Assembly (NCBI GenBank): GCA_039881145.1
Contig: JAYKKI010000067.1
Location: forward strand, 2,056,001-2,120,000
Direction: 5' to 3'
DNA from: Druceiella hillmani
Lineage: Eukaryota > Arthropoda > Insecta > Lepidoptera > Hepialidae
Length of the DNA: 64,000 nucleotides
Below the pieces are notes generated by a model. It searched no databases. It was given only the letters and a program-made list of their open reading frames with translations, and was not told the DNA's origin. Shown here one piece after another: positions 1-16,415 of the stretch (position 1 is its first letter; every line of letters starts with the position of its first letter). A program made the translations under genes and the position numbers.

Positions 1-1776
1 ATATTGAATGAATCTTGATACAAAGCATCTGCTTGCATCATTTCATATACATAGATTTACAACTGTAGAGACTATGGGAGTATGACAGACGGATAGACGA
101 CGGACGGATGGGCGGAGGGATGTGAAGAAATTATAAGGATTACTTGCTTCTCTATGGAATGCTAATAAAAAACGATATCAATCCCAACACCAATGTATTG
201 TCAACGTACCCCTGATGAACAGGGGGCAACGTACATCCGAAATTCAGTCACCTCTGACCAAGCGCAAAATGTAAAAAATATAAATTGTATAAATTAATTT
301 ATTTTACTTCTCTAACTAAACAACTTCCCTTTGCTCTGGAAATCTGGAAATCCAGCGTGTAAAAAAATTCTTCTCTCTGCAAAATATGAACTGACATTTG
401 ATCTGGGTTTTTAAGATTCCGCTTCCAAGCTAGCGACCCGTATAGTTTTGCGATGTCCTTCTGTATGTCAGAGTACTATCAGAGTAATTTTTAAAAAAAA
501 TTATGATACCTCGCCTACATATTGTTAATTTGTTTTATTCGCAAACCTCATTGTGTGTCGTTGAACAGATCCTTCAAAAATATTGGGATTTTCAATATAG
601 GAATCGATTTACGTCATACTAACTTTTAATTAGTCATTTTTGTAAGAGTTACGTGTCCCCGACCTTGCCCAGCTAAACCTCTGTTTTTGAATATCGGTTA
701 ATTATTCACCGCAGTAATATAAGTAACGAAATTAAAAAGAAAATGATCACAGTCGATGAACGTATGACATGTAGTTAGGTCTGTAAAAAATTGAAAGAAA
801 CTTCATACAAATAACTTAAACCAACTGCAAACATTATTTTCTGTTTTAAAATGTAAATTTATTTATCAAATCGTTAATTTTAGAAGCCTGGATCATGTAA
901 AGTTTTCCACCCAGGTGGAATTTACACCAATGTTCTTTTTTTGTAAAAAAGATTGGTACACCGAAATATTCAAATTATGCCCATAATTACAATTACAAAA
1001 TCGAGCCCAATATGGTAACATTTTCTTCTACACTCTGGTTGTAAAATTATTAAGATTTTAATTTATTAATATTTTGTGTACGCATGAAGTTCTGAGCCCT
1101 TAAATAAGAAGCGTGCACAGTTTTCCGGAACCCCTCTAAATAGTATAATAGAAAATACTAAATACAATAATAAATTTATAATAGACTAAATGCGTACGGA
1201 ACCTTTGAGTTTTACTCGTACTTAATAGCAATTTTCCCAAAACTTTCATCGATATCCAAGATCTATCGACATGGCCTGAACTCAGTATTTAACTATACAT
1301 AACATACCTCGAGAAACTCTTGTTTATCATTTCACCAATACCCTCTTCACTTCCACTTAAGTTAAAAACTAATTTAACTTTTAAGCTATAAATAGAAACC
1401 AGTGAATAAAATAGCATAATACTTCAGTTAATGTCATTTCAGCTTACTTAAGCAAAATTTCAAAGTAAATTAGGTGTGTAATTTATTTAAATATGGCTTC
1501 CCAAACTTTTGTTTTTGTTAATTAATTCTTCTCTTTCATGTCCTCTATCCTTTCTACCCTCATTAATATGTGCATTAATTTAACATAAACAGGAAGCGAA
1601 TTAATTAATAATTGTTCTAAATTTGGTATGACCTTTTAATGTTACTATTTAGAAACGTCAAAGATACATTTAATGGATAATTATATTCCCATTTTAACGA
1701 TATAATATTTGATAGAATTCATCAAAATTGTCTTTGGATCTGTCAGACAAGTTGATTACATTAGTTATTAATTATG
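1..1776. repeat. Dispersed repeat unit, copy A (cut by window start)
   Basis: This stretch is collinear with 6555-9396, apart from about 1 kb inserted in the second copy. Shared landmarks in the same order include the CAGACGGATAGACGA tract near 85, the ATATTGTTAATTTG block near 520, the CAGGAAGCGAATTAATTAAT block near 1590 and GACAAGTTGATTACATTAG near 1747. The copies differ by many substitutions and small indels, so the duplication is old. No coding potential is visible. Similarity is present at base 1, so the unit may extend to the left of the window. The class is unknown: it could be an old non-autonomous transposon or a segmental duplication. Confidence 0.8.
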
Positions 1777-2299
1777 CTGCGCAATACTAAAATTATCTGA
1801 GTTGTTCATGATGTTTCTTAATCAGATTGACTAATGGACCAAACGTCTGTAGGCATTTTAATTTCATTTCACGTCACGGAGAAATTTAATATTTATTATT
1901 AAAACTTAGTTTATACGATAGTTAAACGTCATGCGTATATATTAACAAACAAACTAACAAACCTAAAATGCCGCTTTCTGACTTAATTAAGAAGTGTAAC
2001 CTAGTTAATTTTAACATAACATCAAGATAAGTCGTCGGTTCTTAGAGTGCGCTGGTTAAGGTGTTATACCTACCTCGTAAATTGGTATAATGGAGGCATG
2101 AAAAAAATACTATTTGGTGCCCCAATGGTATAGACTGAGCCAACGAATAATGATGTGGATTTATTTCATTGACATTGAATCATGATATAAACGGAATCTG
2201 TCTAACGCAATTAATAGGGTTTTCTAAGAAACCTAAGCGAGGTATTAAATATGCCAATGTGCCATCTATTAAAAAAGCTCATCACATTCTGACAATTTA

Positions 2300-2611
2300 A
2301 CTGCTCCTGAGTGCCCAGTAAAATGTTCAGTTGAAACTGGCAGTAATTCTAGTCATATTTTGAAAATCCTGATGAACAGGAATTTATAAGAAAGACGCAT
2401 AGGAGCCACTTTTTTACCAAAAAGAGATTTGAATTTACTCATTGATAAAGCAGAATTATTGAGTTCAAGATTACAACCATGGAACCAGTACGCACCGGAT
2501 GTCAAAGTAACTTTCTACCGGAGAAGACATAGTTCATTAGTTTCATTTTATTCTGAAGAAGAAGGCTTTGTTTACAATATCCTAATGTATGTCCATCTGC
2601 CCGCCAGTTAA
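2300..2611 (+). pseudogene. Decayed fragment of a repetitive arthropod hypothetical protein
   Basis: A short open stretch reads LLIDKAELLSSRLQPWN followed by VTFYRRRHSSLVSFYSEEE. From memory this pattern (KAELLxSRLxxWN, then a basic YRxR segment and an acidic SxED/E segment) occurs in an abundant family of uncharacterised, transposon-like proteins in arthropods. In those proteins it is followed by a WRLFIDSS-type block, which is absent here. The frame has no good ATG (it opens at TTG) and ends at 2611, shortly before a dispersed repeat. Upstream, the same frame contains stops. I read it as a truncated relic. The function of the family is not known to me, and the match needs a protein search to confirm. 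Confidence 0.4.
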
Positions 2612-2670
2612 TCAAATCCCTACATATTATTCCAAATATTAAATATATCTGGCGTTAATATTGTAGAAAT

Positions 2671-2795
2671 TTATTTTTCCCAACTAAATGAAACTAAGTG
2701 ATATAGTATTATTTCTACTTTATTTAAATTTTTTACCACGACCTAGGTTTCGTTGTATGACAATATCTTCAGGTGGGCTATTAGCAAAGATTGTT
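2671..2795 (+). repeat. Dispersed repeat with CCTAGGTTTCG core, copy 1
   Basis: This is the first of four copies in the window of a block running ACTAAATGAAACTA, then TAGTATTATTT and TACTTTATTT, then CCACGACCTAGGTTTCGTTG and CTTCAGGTGGG. The others are at 15440-15545 (inverted) and as an inverted pair at 37722-37969. The conserved length is about 100-120 bp. The class is unknown; such a conserved short block is typical of a retroelement end or a MITE end. Confidence 0.75.
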
Positions 2796-2799
2796 CCTA

Positions 2800-4823
<2,024 letters not shown>

Positions 4824-4829
4824 ATTTAT

Positions 4830-6550
4830 ATGTTTAGTACGTGCAGTAACTTGTACTATGTTTTATCACTATGAAAAAATTTCGAATATCAGGATTAAAA
4901 AATTCAATTTTAAGTTTATTCTTTGTTTAGTAAATTGTTTGCGAATGCATTATAGAAATTCGTAAAAACTCCATAGCTGGAGTTTAAATAAAATCATTTC
5001 AATTACATTTTTCAGAATCAACTGATGACCATCTTCAACAGTTCATGTTTTTTTTATTGGAACTTCTTTTTCAGTATCCAACAATAGCATAAAATCGAAA
5101 TCTGTCATAAACTCGAAATTAATTTTTTAATGACTACAGTGTTTTTATACAATAATTTCTGAAAAAAATTCCAAAAATTCCTATAATCCAAATATTTGGC
5201 TATAAAATTGTAAATTCGAGAGTAAATATATATGCCCATACATCACAAAGTGACTGTAAACGCAAAATTGGGGAAACTTGGAGAAACATTTTGGAAAATC
5301 TCTCATTAAAATAAATATTCGTGAGCTTACGCGCTTAGCTTCAAAATTAAAGAAATTAAAAATTTAGGCGGTTTACTGGACCAAATGCTTGAAATTGAGC
5401 ACAATCACTATTTTTTTTGCTTGAATCAGCCATCTGTGAAATTTACATTTTCAACAGTGTATTTCCAAATGATTCATAATTAATTGTCTCATACTTAGAG
5501 AAGATCTACAAATTGCTGCATTTATGTTTATTCTGACAATTTTTATTTTCAAATAACTACATTTAGACGCTATTTTGCGCAATAATATAAAGCTAATATT
5601 AATAATATAATAATAACAATAATAATTACGTAAAAGCCTTGAAAAGTAAATTTCGTATTTAAAATTAAGGAATGTCTCTACTCCAGTCGTATGAGAGTAT
5701 TTTATCAAGCATACATTTTATTTAATTTTAAACTTTTTACCAATATTGTCACTCAATTGCACACCCAATTATTGTCACTCAAAAATATTGACCACATTGC
5801 TTTTATGATAGCGCAACGCTCTCAATTACATCACAATAGAAGCAGAAAATGCTAAGGTACTTAAAAAAAGTACAAAATTACACATCCGCTTGCTGAAATA
5901 TACCATGAAAATGTAGCGATACCCAATATAAAAATACATTTTTTGTATGTTGGGAAGCTCTATTGCTTTGACTTTATCACACATCTTTTACGCACAGCCA
6001 ATTACATCATCAACTCCATTATGTACAAACTTAAAGTTTCACCTGAATAAATTAATTATGCATCCGACATGAAAGTAGAAATGAAAAATAAAATACGAGA
6101 GGGTTATCTCTCAAAAAGCTCAGAATTATAAATTTGGTCGAAAACCATTCTCCTGCTTTTAAAAGAAAAGTCATCTTGGATTGGGAAATTATACGACTAA
6201 GGAACCATTATGACTAAACTCAATTTTATGTTCCAGAAAATCGAAAAATGTCCCCCAGCAGCAGGTTATTACCAGGAAAATGGCATTAAACATATGCATT
6301 AGAATATTTATTGCAACACGTATGTTAAACAAACTGCAATACAATGGATATATAAAATGTATAGATAATAATGGATATATAAAATAATATATAAAATGAA
6401 TAGTACGCATCCGTATAAAGCTGACACTTTCGAAAACGGAGCTTTAAAATGAAAAAAGGAAATTAATTTTTTGTTAAAAACCCGATCCCAATGATGGAAT
6501 GCAACTTTACATATATGAAGAGTAAGTTAAAAAATATGATTTAAATAACA
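4830..6550. other. AT-rich stretch, no feature recognised
   Basis: No gene is evident. A small local duplication of ATTGTCACTCA occurs near 5745 and 5773. Open frames here are short and of low-complexity composition. Confidence 0.5.
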
Positions 6551-7530
6551 TGTCATATTGAATGGATCTTGATAGAAAGCATCTGCTTTCATATACATAG
6601 GTTTACAAATATAGAAACCGTGGAGCAGTGACAGACGGATAGACGAATGGACGGATGGAGAAAATGGCATGATGAAATTAGAAGGATTACTTGGTTCTCT
6701 ATGGAATTTTAATAAAAAACTATATCAATCCCAACGCCAATATGTTATCAACGTTGGGTACGTTCTACGTGCTGAATAAGAGACAACTTTTTTCGAATTG
6801 CAAAGTCACCTCCGATCATGCGCAAAATGAAAAAGAATTTAAATTATATAAATTAGTTTATTTTACTTCTCTAACTAAACAACTTTCCCACGCTCTGGAA
6901 ATCTAGAAATCCAGCGTGTAAAAAAAATCTTCTCTGCAAAATTTGGACTGACACTTGATCTGAGTTTTCAAAATTCACATTAAGGTCACAGCCATTTTAC
7001 TAGCAGACTATTAATCTTAAAAAAAACATAGAAACTGCCGATAAATGTGAAAACTTAAAACTATGAAATAACAGTGATTATATAAAATATTATAGAATTT
7101 TTAATTTTAAAATCCGCTACAAAGGTACTATCGAACAAATAGATATCTGTTTACCACGCTAGTAAGGTAATTTCTAAGTCACTATGAAATACTCATTGCA
7201 TGATTTATTACAAATGTCAAATGTTAAAAAAATAAATAAAGTCAATTTTTTCAACGGAATTATTGATACGAATATTGAAAATATTTGAAAATAAATGTTT
7301 TGTTTTTGTTATTCATTATTCTATGTAAAAATATTAACACATTTAGTACTCACTGTTGTACTGCACAATGATCCTACAATTAAAGAATTAAAATAATAAT
7401 CAAAATAAAACACAATTTAAACAACGCACAGTACACACACATTGAAATTTCCACATAGTCAATTTAACTTTACTCGTATAGATATACACAGCACTAATGT
7501 TGCACAACACATCACCCTAATAGCCCCAGA

Positions 7531-7808
7531 TATACTGCTATTACAGCATGTCGGTGACGCGAACTTACAAGATTTTACCCATCCAAAAAGCGTCCAACGG
7601 GCACATCATATAGTCGTGTATATAAAATGTGGTGGTATATTTATAATATAAATTGCTCTGGCATCAGACTAGCGCACTCGCAGTGGTCTGTGTATGATAC
7701 ACACATTACATACACCACCACATTGTACGATGTGCCCGTTGGACGCTTTTTGATGGGTAAAATCTTGTCAGTTTGCGTCACCGACATGCTGTAATGGCAG
7801 TATATATG
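7531..7808. repeat. Long inverted repeat (hairpin)
   Basis: The left arm, from about 7531 to 7645, is the reverse complement of about 7700-7808, with a few mismatches. Matching blocks include CAGCATGTCGGTGACGC, CAAGATTTTACCCATC, AAAGCGTCCAACGGGCACAT and ATGTGGTGGT. The loop is about 55 bp. The arms are more GC-rich than the surroundings. It looks like a foldback or MITE-type element; no conserved miRNA was recognised. Confidence 0.85.
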
Positions 7809-7811
7809 TAG

Positions 7812-7812
<1 letters not shown>

Positions 7813-7868
<56 letters not shown>

Positions 7869-7918
7869 TATATGTACATATATGTATATATATATGTATA
7901 TATATGTATATATATGTA

Positions 7919-7968
<50 letters not shown>
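7813..7968. repeat. TA microsatellite with TATG interruptions
   Basis: A long TA run with scattered TATATG units lies directly after the right arm of the hairpin. Confidence 0.97.
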
Positions 7969-7971
<3 letters not shown>

Positions 7972-9479
7972 TTACTATGTCCGTCTGTATGTCGCAGCCA
8001 ATCTACTGGCAGACTATTAGAATAATCTTAAATTATGGTTCCTCACCTATATATTGTTAATTTGTTTTATTCGCAAACCTCATTGTCTGTCGTTAAATAG
8101 ATCTTTCATAATCATTGGGATATTCAATACAGGAATCCATTTACGGAATACTAAAGCTTTTAAGTTGTAATTTTTGTTGGAGTTACATGTCCCCGCCCCC
8201 ACCCAGCAAAACCTCTGTCTTTGAATATCGGAAAATTATTCACAGCAATAGTATAAATAACAAAATTAAGAGGAAAATTATCACAGCTAAGTAGGTTCTG
8301 CTAGTTTATGAGTAATAGTCGGTCAACTTATGACATGTAGTTAGGTCTGTAACAAATCCAAAGGAACTTCATACAAATGACTTAAACCAACTGCAAACAA
8401 CTTTAGAAGTTTGTATCATGCAGAGTAAAGTTTTCTACCCAGGTGGGATAATTTAGATAAATATCTTTTTTGTAAAAAAGATTAATATACCGAAATATTC
8501 AAACTATGCCAATAATTATAATTACAAAATCGAGCTTAATATGGTAACATTTTCTTCTACACTCTGGTTATAAAATTATTAATATTTTAATTACACGTGA
8601 AGTTATGACCCCTTAAATAAGAAGCATGCACAATTTCCCAGAATTCCTGTAGATAATTTAATAGAAAATATTAAATAAACATGAATGTTTATAAACGACT
8701 AAATGCGTACGAAACCTTTGAATTGTTCTGCTCGTAGTTAAGAGATGTTTTTCCAAAACTTTCAACGATATACAAGATCCATTTGTATTGACTGCACTCA
8801 AAATTAAATTATACTAAACTTACCTCGAGAAACTCTTATTTATCATTTCACCAATACCCCTCTTCATTTCCACCTAAATTGAAAATTATACGTGGCTTTA
8901 CAAGCTCTACAAATGCAAAACAGCGAATAAAATTGTGTATATATTTAAATTAATGTCATTTCAATTTATTTAGGCAAAATTTCAAAGTAAATTAGGTAAG
9001 TAATTGGCCATTCGCTCATTTCAAATGTCGCTTACCAAACTTTTACCCCTCTTAATTAATTCCTCTCTTTCATGTCTTTCCCTCTATCCTTTCCACCCTC
9101 ATCAGTATGTATATTAATTAATTGACACAAACAGGAAGTGAATTAATTAATAATTGTTCTAAATTTGCCTTAACCTTGTAATGGGGCCATTGAACGTTTT
9201 CTGTAAATATTTAGTGTAATATCATTTAGTGTAAATATTTATGGTAATTTTTACTATTTAGAAAGGTCGAAGATAATTGCGTGCCTTTGACAGATGCTTA
9301 TCTTCTCATATTAACGATATGATAATATCTAAAAGAATTCATAAAAATTTTCTTTGGATATTTCAGACAAGTTGATTACATTAGTTATTAATTATAGATG
9401 GAATGACGTTTATAACTGTATCGACTTTAAATATACGGGCTACGATACACTTTTTTGTCAGCTTGAGATCACTATTATC

Positions 9480-9645
9480 GGTCGTCAGATGCGGTAAAAA
9501 ATAACTTAGAAAGTTTAATTCCTTTATACGTAAACCTAATGTGTACCACCGGTTTGTTTACTGTACACTTTAATAGCCTGGAGCAGATTCAAAGAAAGCT
9601 CTATAATATAAGATACATGAGAAATAGAAAACAACGGTATTGAGG
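9480..9645 (+). pseudogene. Non-LTR retrotransposon scrap (C-terminal RT-tail motif)
   Basis: The plus strand reads VHFNSLEQIQRKLYNIRYM, matching the pattern (V/I)xxLExIQRKFLRYx found after the reverse transcriptase domain of many jockey/CR1-type LINE ORF2 proteins. The preceding residues loosely fit the usual VWxPxY block. The frame closes shortly after. It is a short isolated remnant with no RT catalytic core nearby. The clade cannot be assigned from so little sequence. Confidence 0.5.
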
Positions 9646-9649
9646 GAGT

Positions 9650-12265
<2,616 letters not shown>

Positions 12266-12420
12266 TAACCTATTCCAAATTCGATGGGAACACCTATGTT
12301 ACGAACGAACTCCAGTTAATTGGCCAACAATGTTATAATTGTTTTTACCTTAAAGTTATTATACCTTGTTAATACTTCAATGAGCGTTAAACATATATAT
12401 CTTCAAGCAGTTTTATGTAA

Positions 12421-12505
12421 CCTACCCTACCCTAACCTAACCTAACCTAACCTAACCTATCCTATCCTAACCTAACCTAACCTAACCTAACCTAACCTAA
12501 CAAAA
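12421..12505 (-). repeat. Telomere-type (TTAGG)n, left flank
   Basis: CCTAA units (TTAGG on the minus strand) with a few variants (CCTACCC, CCTAT) run to CAAAA at 12501, where the unit changes to CCTGA. TTAGG is the ancestral insect telomere repeat. Ordinary sequence on both sides makes this an interstitial array. Confidence 0.95.
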
Positions 12506-13930
12506 CCTGACCTGACCTGACCTGACCTGACCTGACCTGACCTGACCTGACCTGACCTGACCTGACCTGACCTGACCTGACCTGACCTGACCTGACCTGA
12601 CCTGACCTGACCTGACCTGACCTGACCTGACCTGACCTGACCTGACCTGACCTGACCTGACCTGACCTGACCTGACCTGACCTGACCTGACCTGACCTGA
12701 CCTGACCTGACCTGACCTGACCTGACCTGACCTGACCTGACCTGACCTGACCTGACCTGACCTGACCTGACCTGACCTGACCTGACCTGACCTGACCTGA
12801 CCTGACCTGACCTGACCTGACCTGACCTGACCTGACCTGACCTGACCTGACCTGACCTGACCTGACCTGACCTGACCTGACCTGACCTGACCTGACCTGA
12901 CCTGACCTGACCTGACCTGACCTGACCTGACCTGACCTGACCTGACCTGACCTGACCTGACCTGACCTGACCTGACCTGACCTGACCTGACCTGACCTGA
13001 CCTGACCTGACCTGACCTGACCTGACCTGACCTGACCTGACCTGACCTGACCTGACCTGACCTGACCTGACCTGACCTGACCTGACCTGACCTGACCTGA
13101 CCTGACCTGACCTGACCTGACCTGACCTGACCTGACCTGACCTGACCTGACCTGACCTGACCTGACCTGACCTGACCTGACCTGACCTGACCTGACCTGA
13201 CCTGACCTGACCTGACCTGACCTGACCTGACCTGACCTGACCTGACCTGACCTGACCTGACCTGACCTGACCTGACCTGACCTGACCTGACCTGACCTGA
13301 CCTGACCTGACCTGACCTGACCTGACCTGACCTGACCTGACCTGACCTGACCTGACCTGACCTGACCTGACCTGACCTGACCTGACCTGACCTGACCTGA
13401 CCTGACCTGACCTGACCTGACCTGACCTGACCTGACCTGACCTGACCTGACCTGACCTGACCTGACCTGACCTGACCTGACCTGACCTGACCTGACCTGA
13501 CCTGACCTGACCTGACCTGACCTGACCTGACCTGACCTGACCTGACCTGACCTGACCTGACCTGACTGACCTGACCTGACCTGACCTGACCTGACCTGAC
13601 CTGACCTGACCTGACCTGACCTGACCTGACCTGACCTGACCTGACCTGACCTGACCTGACCTGACCTGACCCTGACCTGACCTGACCTGACCTGACCTGA
13701 CCTGACCTGACCTGACCTGACCTGACCTGACCTGACCTGACCTGACCTGACCTGACCTGACCTGACTGACCTGACCTGACCTGACTGACCTGACCTGACC
13801 TGACCTGAACCTGACCTGACCTGACCTGACCTGACCTGACCTGACCTGACCTGACCTGACCTGACCTGACCTGACCTGACCTGACCTGACCTGACCTGAC
13901 CTGACCTGACCTGACCTGACCTGACCTGAC
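12506..13930 (-). repeat. (TCAGG)n array, about 1.4 kb
   Basis: About 285 copies of CCTGA (TCAGG on the minus strand) follow one another. The array appears perfect from 12506 to about 13565. After that there are a few one-base indels (CTGACTGAC near 13564, CCCTGA near 13670, GAACC near 13807). TCAGG differs from TTAGG by a single transition, and it is the telomere unit of Tribolium and many other beetles. The homogeneity of the left part suggests recent expansion. Long reads could also mis-size this tract. Confidence 0.97.
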
Positions 13931-14186
13931 CTAACCTATAACCTAACCTAACCTAACCTAACCTAACCTAACATAACCTAACCTAACCTAACCTAACCTA
14001 ACCTAACCTAACCTAACCTAACCTAACCTAATCTATAACCTAACCTAACCTAACCTAACCTAATCTAACCTAACCTAACCTAACCTATAACCTAATCTAT
14101 AACCTAACCTAACCTAACCTAACCTAACCTATAACCTAACCTAACCTAACCTAACCTAACCTAACCTAACCTAACCTAACCTAACC
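13931..14186 (-). repeat. Telomere-type (TTAGG)n, right flank
   Basis: The CCTAA unit resumes immediately after the CCTGA array and contains recurring CCTATAA variants spaced through the block. It ends at CCAAAC near 14186. With the left flank it encloses the TCAGG array in the same orientation. Confidence 0.95.
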
Positions 14187-14192
14187 AAACTT

Positions 14193-14620
14193 TTAATACC
14201 TAAACAAAAACTTTTTGAACATAATGAAGGCACTGATGTAATTAATAAACGCGACAAAAATATAATATATAAACCGCTGTATAATTGCTTGTTGCCTTTC
14301 GCTGGAATAAGAGATGAACCAACGAGGCAAATTACTCATGTTACCATTAAACATGGACTTTATCAAAGAAATGACATGGTTGACTTTGATAAAAGCTGAT
14401 TTACAAATAAATGCACCTCGAATCGAACTGTATTCTGCAGCCCATAATATTAAAAAAAACAACATATATAAAAGTGTACCGATGCTTTAGAATTTAGTGG
14501 TAGATAGAAACCAGATATACGAGTATACTTTTTTACATTTTTTTTAAACTGGCATACGTTTGCCCGTCAGAATGAATATTGATAATCGACTAGTTGACTA
14601 TGCTTCATTTTTCTATTTTT
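14193..14620. other. AT-rich stretch next to telomere-like block
   Basis: No motif is recognised. The minus-strand frame at 14193-14465 has no similarity that I know. Confidence 0.4.
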
Positions 14621-14629
14621 GATAAGCGA

Positions 14630-14885
14630 AACCTTTGAAACTGACGTCAGAATACACCAGGCTCTAAACTCGGTTTAAGACTGCCATAGACAATTTAACT
14701 AAACGCTGTAAAAATACATTGCCGTGGAATATTCTATATGTGGACGGTGTTGTACTGATCTCTGACCACATACCTCCAACAAACTCCTGGATAGAGACAT
14801 TGGAAGAAACTGGTTTAAAAATTGACGAAAATATGTCTTGGGTCCATCGTACAAACATGACAATGCACATAACTTGAAAATCTCC
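14630..14885 (+). pseudogene. LINE reverse transcriptase fragment (catalytic YxDD region)
   Basis: On the plus strand the open stretch beginning at about 14680 reads NTLPWNILYVDGVVLISDH, then WIETLEETGLKIDENMS. This fits the palm core of non-LTR reverse transcriptases (PWxxLFADDIVLxxx, then LExxGLKIxxxKT). The second catalytic aspartate is replaced by Gly (YVDG instead of YADD), so this RT is dead. Just upstream, VRIHQALNS in another frame is a plausible trace of the VxQGxxLSP motif, implying a frameshift. The fragment lies about 450 bp from the TTAGG block. It does not look like the R1-clade telomere elements SART/TRAS, whose motif reads YADDLLLL. Confidence 0.65.
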
Positions 14886-14899
14886 ATAGAAACTGCATA

Positions 14900-15265
14900 A
14901 TTACTCATGGTGATCCAATTTAAATATTTAGACTCATCAGAGATAGACGAGATCCTGAGGCAAGTCTTTATAAAGTTTATATAAAATAATTTACATTAAT
15001 TGACTTTTTTATTCCACACACATTAAATCAGCACTACAATTATAATAATCAACACAGTAAACACTGTACAAAACTTTAAGATTCATATAAAATTATATGT
15101 AGCGGTAACTACTGTATTTTAAAATTAAAAAGGACAAAATCACAAAAAATCACAGTCTTTTAACTTGTAAAATACCAAGTATATTTTTATATCAAAGGAA
15201 AAATTATTTAAAAGGGTTCTGCCTCAATTTAACTACAATACTTATATAAAAATAAACTTTTCAAA
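14900..15265. other. AT-rich stretch, no feature recognised
   Basis: This sequence lies between the RT fragment and a TA microsatellite. I see nothing coding in it. Confidence 0.4.

Positions 15266-15267
<2 letters not shown>

Positions 15268-15318
<51 letters not shown>
15268..15318. repeat. TA microsatellite
   Basis: An uninterrupted TA run of about 50 bp. Confidence 0.95.
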
Positions 15319-15319
<1 letters not shown>

Positions 15320-15439
15320 CAAAATTATACATGGCACACTTTCTGGAATAGCATAATATCATATTTTCACCATAAGGTGGCACTAAAACACTCTGAAAGT
15401 TTAAGCTGGCTATAACTAATGTCTCATCAGATTTTAAAT

Positions 15440-15545
15440 CTTAAAGTTGTAATACAACGAAACCTAGGTCGTGGTTAAAGAAATTAAAGAAAGTAGAAAT
15501 AATACTACATCACGTAGTTTCATTTAATTGTCACTTTTTCTACTA
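15440..15545 (-). repeat. Dispersed CCTAGGTTTCG-core repeat, copy 2
   Basis: The reverse complement of this interval matches 2671-2770 and both arms at 37722-37969, including ACTACGTGATGTAGTATTAT and GACCTAGGTTTCGTTGTA. Similarity stops right after the TTGTA..ACAAC core, where the others continue into CTTCAGGTGGG or CTTTAGGTGGG. Confidence 0.75.
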
Positions 15546-15649
15546 TTCGATTTTAATATTTTTTTTTAATTTAAGAAATTTCTGTAAATACTTTAGATAT
15601 TGTTAGACTATTTACATAAATTAAATATGATTATTATGATGATATAACC

Positions 15650-15711
15650 TCAAAATGGCGGCGCTTCCCCCTCCACCGCGCGCGATGCGTCACTGTTCTC
15701 ACTTATCGTAA
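15650..15711 (+). other. Small CpG-rich patch with short ORF
   Basis: A GC-rich island of about 60 bp in AT-rich sequence begins with CAAAATGGCGGCG, a good ATG context, and encodes 18 residues starting MAALPPPPRAM before a stop at 15709. It could be a 5' exon remnant or part of a dispersed repeat. There is no supporting promoter or splice evidence that I can defend. Confidence 0.25.
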
Positions 15712-15719
15712 TGAAGTCT

Positions 15720-16410
15720 TTGATCCTTTAGCTATCCAGTGGTATAATTTTTTATGTAGAGGATAGATTCGAAACTGCAACGCCAAACTGTATAACCCGA
15801 TTTTATTATCATTAGGATTTTTGGATTGCCCCCGTATGGTAGCAAATTTGAAGACGTATTCACGTCGAAATCTTTAACCCAAATTCTGATGGTATTAATA
15901 ACTAAAAAAGATTGATTTTTTTCTTTTAAAGCTATTTTAATTTCATTTAGTTTTGCTGCCTATTAACACACAATAAATAAATATGTAACGTAAATGTTCC
16001 CACCGTTAACTATCGATTCTAAAGCGGCGCAAGAATTAAAACAAATGGTATGACGTTTGCCCAAAAATACAAATTATAAATTTTATAAATAACTTTATTA
16101 AACTTATAATTAAGGTTTATAAATCAATTTTAATAAGGCTATACTAAGGTTTATTAAACTTAATTAGCTGATTTTAGGAGTTAATTACTTTAGCGTAACT
16201 AGCATACTTAATATTGAAATTAAAATAATTACTTTCTCCACAACCTTCATTTGTGATTAAAATGATTTCCACAAAGTTGGAAACGTCCTAACGTATTGTG
16301 AAGAATATATGATTACCTATAGGTATATACTCAAATCATTTCTTAAATGTTAGTATGACGTCAAGGTAGGACTTTTATCATTTTTTTCACGTACATAGGA
16401 TCATAATTCA
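15720..16410. other. AT-rich stretch, no feature recognised
   Basis: No gene, tandem array or long inverted repeat is seen here. Confidence 0.4.
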
Positions 16411-16415
16411 GGGTA

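Larger units (their letters stand above)
6975..7990. other. About 1-kb insertion inside repeat copy B
   Basis: This segment is absent from copy A. It is bounded by an imperfect direct repeat of about 40 bp (CAGCCATTTTACTAGCAGAC near 6987 and CAGCCAATCTACTGGCAGAC near 7996), which may be a duplication made at insertion. It holds a long hairpin at 7531-7808 and a TA microsatellite. No transposase is visible. A frame at 7442-7651 overlaps the left hairpin arm and is probably chance. Confidence 0.6.
6555..9396. repeat. Dispersed repeat unit, copy B, split by an insertion
   Basis: This is the second copy of the unit at 1-1776. The first part, 6555 to about 6975, matches 1 to about 420, and the second part, about 7985-9396, matches about 455-1776. 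The total without the interruption is about 1.8 kb, close to copy A. Similarity stops at the same point in both copies, just after GTTGATTACATTAGTTATTA, which is therefore a likely unit boundary. Confidence 0.8.

Noticed and set aside
12506..13930. CRISPR-like direct repeats
   Set aside because: The units are contiguous 5-bp repeats without spacers, in a eukaryotic genome.
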